A stretch of DNA of 12,280 bases from Verrucomicrobiota bacterium (GTDB taxonomy: Bacteria > Verrucomicrobiota > Verrucomicrobiia > Limisphaerales > UBA1096): positions 1 to 12,280 of the forward strand of contig QOAX01000216.1 in the NCBI GenBank assembly GCA_003972865.1, read 5' to 3'. Below the pieces are notes generated by a model. That model did not search any database. It saw nothing but the letters and a program-made list of their open reading frames with translations, and was not told the origin of the DNA. The translations under genes were made by a program, and so were the position numbers. Positions 6,476 to 11,404 of the stretch are shown piece after piece (positions within the stretch are counted from its first letter, which is position 1; the number at the start of each line of letters is the position of its first letter).

Positions 6476-6886
6476 TTAATCACGCTCGGCAAACCGGCAG
6501 CGCACCGGCAACTTGGCCGCCGCCGAACTCAACGCCTCGCGTGCCACGGTTTCTGACACGCCTTCCACTTCAAACAGCATTGTGGCCGGCTTGACCACGG
6601 CCACCCAGTGATCCACGTTGGCCTTGCCCTTGCCCATGCGAACTTCCAACGGCTTTTTCGTCACGGATTTCTGCGGGAAAATCCGAATCCACATGCTCCC
6701 TTTGCGCTTCATGCCACGGGAGATGGCCACACGGGCGGCTTCAATCTGCGTGCCGGTAATCCAACCTCTGCCAAGTGACTGGAGGCCGTAGGAGCCGAAT
6801 GACACCTTGTTCCCGCGATGCGCGGTGCCTTTCCGGCTGCCACGGTGCATTTTGCGATATTTGACTTTGTTGGGCAGTAAGGCCAT
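6476..6886 (-). CDS. rplP: 50S ribosomal protein L16
   Basis: L16 binds 23S rRNA near the A-site tRNA and the peptidyl-transferase centre. The 136-residue product is of normal length and begins MALLPNKVKYRKMHRGSRKG. It has the conserved GSYGLQSLGRGWITGTQIEAARVAI, IRIFPQKSVTKKPLEVRMGKGK, and AREALSSAAAKLPVRCRF. The Arg in the VRMGKGK motif corresponds to the residue hydroxylated in E. coli L16. Here the motif ends KGKA rather than the more common KGKG. It starts 12 bases after rpsC and has only a weak Shine-Dalgarno match. Confidence 0.98.
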   Translation of the reverse strand: MALLPNKVKYRKMHRGSRKGTAHRGNKVSFGSYGLQSLGRGWITGTQIEAARVAISRGMKRKGSMWIRIFPQKSVTKKPLEVRMGKGKANVDHWVAVVKPATMLFEVEGVSETVAREALSSAAAKLPVRCRFAERD

Positions 6887-6898
6887 TCTTGTAATTGT

Positions 6899-7606
6899 TT
6901 AACCGTTGCCACGAGGCCCCATCGGTCTCCTTGGGCGAGTGTCGCGCCTTGGCCCCCGCTTGACCCGGTCGGCCTCTTCCTCGGCGGGGTCCTTGCGGCA
7001 AATCCAGCATTTCACGCCGATCACTCCGTACTGGGTTGCGGCCTCGGCAAATCCGTAGTCAATGTTGGCCCGCAGCGTGTGCAGCGGAACCGCGCCTTCG
7101 CGTGTGTTTTCCGACCGGGCGATGTCGGCACCGTTCAGCCGGCCGGCCACGCGCAGGCGAATGCCAAGCGCGCCCATGTCCATGGACACCTGGACCGCCC
7201 GCTTCATTGCCCGCCGGAAGGCGATGCGACGCTCGAGCTGCATGCAGATGTTCTCGGCAACCAGTTGGGCATCAAGTTCCGGATTCTTGACCTCGGCGAT
7301 CTCAACATAGACTTCCTTGCCGGTCATCCTGGTGAGTTCTTCCTTGATCTTGTCGATCTCGGCACCCTTGCGTCCAATCACCACTCCCGGTCGGGCGGAG
7401 TAAATGGTGATCCGGCATCGGCTGGTGGCACGCTCAATCTGGATGCGCGGCACGGCGGCGGCCTGTAGTTTCTTCTTAAGGATCTGCCGAATCTTGTGAT
7501 CCTCCACAAGCAGCGCACCGAACTCTTTCTTCTCGGCATACCACTTAGATCGCCAATCCTTGTTTACGATCAGGCGAAATCCAATCGGGTTGGTTTTTTG
7601 TCCCAT
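6899..7606 (-). CDS. rpsC: 30S ribosomal protein S3
   Basis: S3 forms part of the mRNA entry channel, with helicase activity together with S4 and S5. The 235-residue product begins MGQKTNPIGFRLIVNKDWRS. It has the type II KH domain with VVIGRKGAEIDKIKEEL (GxxG loop GRKG) and the C-terminal domain with GRLNGADIARSE and PLHTLRANIDYGFAEAATQYG. It ends with a basic RG-rich tail. Length is normal. It begins 10 bases after rplV. Confidence 0.98.
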   Translation of the reverse strand: MGQKTNPIGFRLIVNKDWRSKWYAEKKEFGALLVEDHKIRQILKKKLQAAAVPRIQIERATSRCRITIYSARPGVVIGRKGAEIDKIKEELTRMTGKEVYVEIAEVKNPELDAQLVAENICMQLERRIAFRRAMKRAVQVSMDMGALGIRLRVAGRLNGADIARSENTREGAVPLHTLRANIDYGFAEAATQYGVIGVKCWICRKDPAEEEADRVKRGPRRDTRPRRPMGPRGNG

Positions 7607-7616
7607 ACAGGTTCCG

Positions 7617-8090
7617 TTAAACTTGATCCGTGAGCACGATCCGGATGTTGCAACACCGCTTTAGGATCGGGCTGGCCGACCCGCGAGCCCTCGGACGCCA
7701 GCGTTTCATCGTCGGCGCGTCTCCCACAGTTGCCTCTTTGACATAGAGCATCGTCTGGTCGAGTTTGTGGGTGGAGTCCAAAAAGCTCTGGTAGGCGTCA
7801 ATCTTGGCCTGACCGCTTCGGCGTGTCTTCTTGTTGTTCGCGGAGCCTACTTTCTGCTCCAGTGCTAGAATACGACTGCGCAAATCCTCCGGATCCCATC
7901 CGTCGGCGATATGCTCGGCATTGGCCATTGCCGACTTGAGCGTCTTGGCAACCAACCGTGCGGACTTCCGGGGAACAGCCCCCAGGAGGGCGCTGGCCTC
8001 AACGGCGTGCATGCCCTGGATTTGCCGGGCCATCTCCCGCACCTTTTGCGGGGACATCCGAACTCCTTTTGCAACTGCCAAAACTTCCAT
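7617..8090 (-). CDS. rplV: 50S ribosomal protein L22 with an internal insertion
   Basis: L22 has a globular domain at the outer rim of the peptide exit tunnel and a long beta-hairpin lining the tunnel. The N-terminal part (RMSPQKVREMARQI ... KTLKSAMANAEH, residues 11-60) and the hairpin region (GDAPTMKRWRPRARGSASPI, residues 123-142) are typical. Between DPEDL (66-70) and MLYVKEA (114-120) there are about 43 residues absent from E. coli L22 (110 residues), which makes this protein 157 long. The insert contains a likely helix, a basic KKTRRSGQAK segment and a second likely helix. The ATG at 8090 has an AGAGGA ribosome-binding site. No frame disruption is seen. Confidence 0.95.
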   Translation of the reverse strand: MEVLAVAKGVRMSPQKVREMARQIQGMHAVEASALLGAVPRKSARLVAKTLKSAMANAEHIADGWDPEDLRSRILALEQKVGSANNKKTRRSGQAKIDAYQSFLDSTHKLDQTMLYVKEATVGDAPTMKRWRPRARGSASPILKRCCNIRIVLTDQV

Positions 8091-8101
8091 TTTATCGTCC
8101 T

Positions 8102-8377
8102 CTACGCTGCCTTGTTCGTGTGTATACCATGCCCCTTGAAGGTGCGGGTGGCTGCAAATTCACCCAGCTTGTGGCCCACCATGTTTTCCGTGACAAACAC
8201 GGTCGCAAATCTCTTGCCGTTGTGAACCATGAAAGTGTGGCCGACAAACTCCGGGGCGATGGTCGACCGGCGCGACCATGTCTTGATCGGCTTCTTTATC
8301 CCGTCGGCGTTCAACTTCTCGATCTTGTCGAGCAGGTGCTGCTCCACAAACGGTCCTTTTTTGATCGAACGTCCCAT
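8102..8377 (-). CDS. rpsS: 30S ribosomal protein S19
   Basis: S19 is in the 30S head and contacts A- and P-site tRNAs and the 50S bridge. The 91-residue product is of normal length, beginning MGRSIKKGPFVEQHLLDKIE. It has IKTWSRRSTIAPEFVGHTFMVHNGK and the conserved MVGHKLGEFAATRTFKGH segment. It starts 6 bases after rplB and ends 11 bases before rplV. Confidence 0.98.
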   Translation of the reverse strand: MGRSIKKGPFVEQHLLDKIEKLNADGIKKPIKTWSRRSTIAPEFVGHTFMVHNGKRFATVFVTENMVGHKLGEFAATRTFKGHGIHTNKAA

Positions 8378-8383
8378 GTCTGC

Positions 8384-9229
8384 TTATTTCTGTTTCATCG
8401 GCCGACCGTCGCGGCGAACCACGATCCAGCGGTTGGATGGCTTGTACTTGGGCCGCGTCTTGAAGCCCTTGGCCAACACTCCCCAGGGCGACATCGGATG
8501 CCCGCCACCCGAGGTGCGGCCCTCGCCGCCACCCATCGGGTGATCCACCGGGTTCTTCGCCACGGCGCGTGTGATGGGTCGCTTGCCCCTGTTGCGTGCG
8601 CGACCCGCCTTGCCAATCACAATCTTTTCGTGATCAGCATTGCCGACCGTGCCCATCGTGGCAAAACACTTCTCGTTGAGCCTCCGAATCTCCCCCGAGG
8701 GCAGCTTCACCTGCGCGTAGCCGTCCGCCAGTGCCATCAGCGTTGCGGATGTCCCCGCGGAACGAACCATTTGGCCGCCCCGGCCCGGGCTCATCTCAAG
8801 ATTGTGAATCTCCGAGCCGGAGGGAATCTTGGCCAAGGGCAAAAAATTTCCATTTTCAACCGGGGCCTCCGGGCCGCTCATCACCTTGGTGCCCACCTCA
8901 AGACCGTCCACGGCGATCATGTAGCGCTTCTCCCCGTCCTCATACTGCAGCAAGGCCAAGCGGGCCGAGCGGCAGGGATCGTACTCGATGGCGATCACCT
9001 CGGCCGGCATGCCGTGCTTGTTCCGCTTGAAATCCACGTTGCGGATTTTCTGCTTGTGCCCGCCGCCAATGCCCCGGGCAGTGATGCGCCCATAGCTATT
9101 GCGTCCGCCGGTCTTCTTCTTCGTCTTGACCAGACGCTTCTCGGGCTTCGTTTTCGTGATTTCCGAAAACGACGAAACTTTCATGTAACGCCGGGACGGC
9201 GTTACAGGGTTGAAACTCTTGATTGGCAT
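8384..9229 (-). CDS. rplB: 50S ribosomal protein L2
   Basis: L2 is a core 23S rRNA-binding protein needed for subunit association and peptidyl-transferase function. The 281-residue product begins MPIKSFNPVTPSRRYMKV, the usual L2 N-terminus. It contains HKQKIRNVDFKRNKHGMPAEV and the C-terminal signature NPVDHPMGGGEGRTSGGGHP (about 226-245). The Asp-His pair (229-230) thought important for activity is kept. The ATG at 9229 was chosen from family alignment by eye; the frame is open upstream (an ATG at 9274 would add 15 residues, and the frame continues to a TTG at 9520), but those residues do not look like L2. It is the first ribosomal gene of the operon here; rpsJ, rplC, rplD and rplW are not upstream. 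Confidence 0.97.
   Translation of the reverse strand: MPIKSFNPVTPSRRYMKVSSFSEITKTKPEKRLVKTKKKTGGRNSYGRITARGIGGGHKQKIRNVDFKRNKHGMPAEVIAIEYDPCRSARLALLQYEDGEKRYMIAVDGLEVGTKVMSGPEAPVENGNFLPLAKIPSGSEIHNLEMSPGRGGQMVRSAGTSATLMALADGYAQVKLPSGEIRRLNEKCFATMGTVGNADHEKIVIGKAGRARNRGKRPITRAVAKNPVDHPMGGGEGRTSGGGHPMSPWGVLAKGFKTRPKYKPSNRWIVVRRDGRPMKQK
9184..9206 (-). promoter_or_regulatory. perfect 10-bp hairpin in the first codons of rplB
   Basis: TGTAACGCCG and CGGCGTTACA are perfect reverse complements around a 3-base loop. In the mRNA the hairpin covers about codons 8-16 of rplB (NPVTPSRRYM). Its position near the start of the first ribosomal gene makes it a candidate for translational control, but the encoded residues are also normal for L2, so chance pairing within coding sequence is possible. 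Confidence 0.4.
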
Positions 9230-9240
9230 ACAATCCGGGT

Positions 9241-9254
9241 GCCTCGACTGAGGC
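9241..9254 (-). promoter_or_regulatory. small hairpin upstream of the rplB start
   Basis: GCCTC and GAGGC pair around the loop AGTC on the minus strand, 11 bases upstream of the rplB ATG. It would sit immediately before the weak GGA ribosome-binding element and could affect access to the start. Confidence 0.35.
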
Positions 9255-9327
9255 GGTGTGACGCATCCCTCCATAACTCCCCTGCTCTGGGAAAGCGGGT
9301 TTTCGGCGGGCTGCCAATTTCTCACCT

Positions 9328-9351
9328 GCCCTTCTCCCGAAGGAAAAGGGC
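9328..9351 (-). promoter_or_regulatory. cUUCGg-capped hairpin at the predicted 5' end of the rplB leader
   Basis: In the minus-strand RNA GCCCUUUUCC (9351-9342) and GGAGAAGGGC (9337-9328) form a 10-bp stem with one U-G pair, closed by a UUCG loop with the C-G closing pair of very stable tetraloops. It starts within a few bases of the predicted transcription start. It could protect the 5' end or bind a regulator. Alternatively it is a copy of a dispersed repeat: stem-loops followed by GGTGAG, as here, recall repeats seen in several GC-rich genomes. Confidence 0.45.
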
Positions 9352-9356
9352 CGGAC

Positions 9357-9384
9357 AACTTATCAATTTTTTTTGAGGGTGCAA
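9357..9384 (-). promoter_or_regulatory. candidate sigma-70-type promoter for the rplB operon
   Basis: On the minus strand TTGCAC (9384-9379) resembles a -35 box, followed after 16 bases by TAAGTT (9362-9357), a partial match to TATAAT. The -35 match is good and the -10 match is weak. The predicted start near 9350 would give a leader of about 120 bases. Upstream lies an A/T-rich block that could act as an UP element. Confidence 0.45.
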
Positions 9385-9388
9385 CCCC

Positions 9389-9416
9389 TTTTTGATTTTT
9401 TTTTGAAAAAAGTTTT
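9389..9416 (-). promoter_or_regulatory. possible UP element (A/T tracts upstream of the -35 box)
   Basis: Directly upstream of the candidate -35 box the minus strand reads AAAAC, T6, C, A9, TC, A5. Such A- and T-tracts bind the C-terminal domains of RNA polymerase alpha at strong rRNA and ribosomal-protein promoters. This supports, but does not prove, the promoter call. Confidence 0.4.
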
Positions 9417-9443
9417 GGCCCGAAACCCCTTGAAAAACGGGCC
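9406..9443 (-). terminator. weak candidate terminator for the ABC/AAA genes
   Basis: On the minus strand GGCCCG (9443-9438) and CGGGCC (9422-9417) are a perfect 6-bp stem with a 15-base loop, followed by AAAAC and then T6 (9411-9406). The U-tract is displaced by five bases and the loop is large, so termination would be inefficient. No better terminator was seen between 9568 and 9400. Confidence 0.3.
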
Positions 9444-9449
9444 TTTAAG

Positions 9450-9465
9450 TCGCTTGGCCAAGCGA
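9450..9465. repeat. palindrome CGCTTGGCCAAGCG, intergenic copy 1
   Basis: A perfect 16-bp palindrome including flanks (TCGCTTGGCCAAGCGA); the 14-bp core is repeated exactly at 9502-9515. The two dyad centres are 51 bp apart, close to a whole number of helical turns, which would suit paired operator sites for a dimeric regulator upstream of the rplB promoter. As RNA it could form only a 5-bp stem with a GGCC loop. Confidence 0.6.
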
Positions 9466-9470
9466 TGCCC

Positions 9471-9492
9471 AAAAAAACTTCCCCGTTTTTTT
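9471..9492. repeat. A7/T7 inverted repeat between the two palindromes
   Basis: AAAAAAAC (9471-9478) and GTTTTTTT (9485-9492) are exact reverse complements around TTCCCC. On the minus strand the hairpin would have an A-U stem ending in seven Us. It could be a poor bidirectional terminator or simply bent A-tract DNA between two protein-binding sites. Confidence 0.45.
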
Positions 9493-9501
9493 CCAGCCCA
9501 C

Positions 9502-9515
9502 CGCTTGGCCAAGCG
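9502..9515. repeat. palindrome CGCTTGGCCAAGCG, intergenic copy 2
   Basis: Second exact intergenic copy of the 14-bp palindrome, 52 bases beyond the end of the AAA ATPase gene. With the copy at 9451 it frames the A7/T7 inverted repeat almost symmetrically (dyad centres 27 and 24 bp away). The rest of 9516-9567 shows no clear structure. Confidence 0.6.
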
Positions 9516-9567
9516 CTCAAAACACCTCTATCTCATTGGAAAGCAGAAGGTAAGACCTACTCACCTG

Positions 9568-11391
9568 CTACCGGATGCCCTTGGCCTCAAGCTGACGAAT
9601 CTCGTGCGACCAGGCTTCCCGCTCCTCGTCGGTCACATCCGGATTGGGCATCAGGCTGCGTCGCGTGCAATTGACCAGGGCCTGCAACGTCTGGTATCGG
9701 CGGGTCTCGCCGATCGCCGGCGGGAGCAGATCCTTGATCAACGTCATCACCTCCTCCATCGTCAGCTTGCCTTTTTTCCCGACAAGCTTGGCCTTGGCCT
9801 TGAGTTCCGAGCGCAGAGCCGCAAACCCGGCCGCCGACCAGCCCTCGGTCGCAGCCGCGAACTGCTTGCGATCCTCGCCAGTCAGCTTCCTGTCAATCAC
9901 AGGACTCACCACCCAGTCAAGAAACGCCTCGCGATCCTTCCCTTCCGGATCGAGCACCGGGATGATCAGGTCCCCCACCCGGCCCGGGCGGCGAATGTCC
10001 GGCGAGAGCAGATGGATGCGCGCCGTCACCAGCAGCCACACCACCTTGCCGCGCAAGAGCGGGTCGGACATCATCGACTGGATCTTGCCGGTCAAGCGCC
10101 GCTCCGTCGCGTGCGTGTCCGCGCCGACACCGCCAAGTTGCGTGTCGGCTTCGTCGATGAAAATCAACACGCGTGACAACGCCATCAGTACACGGCGCAA
10201 CCGCTCGAAGATGACATCCGTCTCGCCGTAGTACTTGCTGCGGATGTTCTTGATGACGAGCACGACCATGTCGAGTTCCGCCGCCACGGCCTCGAAGATG
10301 AATGTCTTGCCGGCACCGATCGGCCCGCCGATCGCCGCGCCCGGCAGCGCCTCACCGCTGTCCATTCCAAACCGCGGGATGACTTCCTTTTTCAGGAAGG
10401 TCTTGAGTCGCGTGAAGCCGATCACATCGTTCAGGCTGTGGCCCGGTTTTTTGAACTCGACCACCTCCTCGCCGAGTTGGCTCTTGATGAAGCCCTCCAC
10501 TTTTGCAACGACTTCCTCCTGCGAGAGCTTGGCCCGGCCGTGGCGCACGCCCTTGAGCAGCTGCATCAATGCGTGCAACGACAGGCCGGCGGTCAACTCG
10601 GCCAGCTCGGCCTGTGTGCCCCAGAGCTGGAGCTTGCGGTCCTGGCTGTCGTTGCGCGCGAACCATGAGATGAAATGTTTGCGCGTCTCAAGGTCGGGCG
10701 ACGGCACCTCGACCTCGATCAGTTGCGGCAGGCGGGCAATGCGCTGGTTCAGCTGCGACCGCGACTCAGCGATCATCACCACCGAGTCGCCGCCGTTGAC
10801 AAATCCCAGGTCACAAAACCAGTCGTGACAGATGCTTACGCGCTGGCGATCCATGTCGTTGAGGCTCGTGATCGGCGCGTCCGGCAGCAGCATGTCGGCC
10901 CCCTCGATGAGGATCAACAAATCCTCCTTGAGACAGGGGGAACCCCCCAGCTTCGTGCGGGAGCAGAGGCACATTTGGCGCATCAACTCCAGCGCCAGCG
11001 TCGGGTTGCTGACGGCTTTATGCATCGAGTCATCGTAGGCGCTGGTGACGGAATCGACCTGTGACTGCACCTCCTCGGAGGCGGTCATGCGGTTGATGGC
11101 CAACTGGTCGGGATTCATCCCCAGCCGCCACTCGATCCATGCCTTGCGCACCTGCCCGGCATCCTTCTCGCGCAGGAAGCGAATGGGGCCGTTCAACTCG
11201 TACACGATCAGGATGAGGCTCGAGAGATTCCAGTTGCCGGTGAGGTACTCGACCAGTGACGAGTAGTCGTCCGCCCCGCTCCTTTTCGCGTGAAAGATGT
11301 CGTGGATGTTGCCGGTGAGGATCAGCGCCCGTGACTGGCCGGCGTTGAGAATCCGGCCGGCCGTGCGAAGGAAGTTGTTGCCGCTTGCCAT
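9568..11391 (-). CDS. two-module AAA ATPase resembling Ycf46
   Basis: A 607-residue protein with two AAA-like modules. The C-terminal module is intact: Walker A GPIGAGKT (356-363), pore-loop-like IRSKYYGETD (383-392), Walker B VLIFIDEAD (408-416) and the second region of homology SPDIRRPGRVGDL (463-475) with candidate arginine fingers. The N-terminal module (about 1-245) keeps a degenerate Walker B (LLILIEGAD, 158-166) but has no recognisable P-loop, so it should not hydrolyse ATP. The linker LTAGLSLHALMQLL ... VVEFKKPGHSLNDVIGFTRLKTFLKK closely recalls Ycf46-type AAA proteins, in which a degenerate AAA domain precedes an active one. No membrane segment, protease motif or signal peptide is seen. 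The substrate is unknown; remodelling of an associated membrane or carrier complex is a guess from the 13-base spacing to the ABC gene. The ATG at 11391 lacks a strong Shine-Dalgarno sequence. Confidence 0.88.
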   Translation of the reverse strand: MASGNNFLRTAGRILNAGQSRALILTGNIHDIFHAKRSGADDYSSLVEYLTGNWNLSSLILIVYELNGPIRFLREKDAGQVRKAWIEWRLGMNPDQLAINRMTASEEVQSQVDSVTSAYDDSMHKAVSNPTLALELMRQMCLCSRTKLGGSPCLKEDLLILIEGADMLLPDAPITSLNDMDRQRVSICHDWFCDLGFVNGGDSVVMIAESRSQLNQRIARLPQLIEVEVPSPDLETRKHFISWFARNDSQDRKLQLWGTQAELAELTAGLSLHALMQLLKGVRHGRAKLSQEEVVAKVEGFIKSQLGEEVVEFKKPGHSLNDVIGFTRLKTFLKKEVIPRFGMDSGEALPGAAIGGPIGAGKTFIFEAVAAELDMVVLVIKNIRSKYYGETDVIFERLRRVLMALSRVLIFIDEADTQLGGVGADTHATERRLTGKIQSMMSDPLLRGKVVWLLVTARIHLLSPDIRRPGRVGDLIIPVLDPEGKDREAFLDWVVSPVIDRKLTGEDRKQFAAATEGWSAAGFAALRSELKAKAKLVGKKGKLTMEEVMTLIKDLLPPAIGETRRYQTLQALVNCTRRSLMPNPDVTDEEREAWSHEIRQLEAKGIR

Positions 11392-11404
11392 GTTGGTTTT
11401 GTGA

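Noticed and set aside
9096..9317. 73-codon minus-strand frame overlapping the rplB start in another frame
   Set aside because: An internal ATG of this frame follows GGAGG-like bases, so a leader peptide was considered, but it runs deep into rplB, is highly charged by out-of-frame reading, and has no independent support.
7958..9376. 472-codon open frame on the plus strand, antisense to rplB, rpsS and rplV
   Set aside because: It lies wholly opposite well-identified ribosomal genes, its residues look like a shadow translation, and it has no recognisable motif. Long antisense frames are expected in GC-rich coding DNA.
9230..9520. Open frame continuing rplB upstream to a TTG at 9520
   Set aside because: The additional 97 residues do not resemble L2 and would cover the promoter, the leader hairpins and one palindrome. 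The open frame there is probably chance.
9373..10231. Plus-strand open frames opposite the 3' part of the AAA ATPase gene and the spacer
   Set aside because: Arg/Pro/His-rich shadow translations of the AAA gene, with no credible start site or motif.
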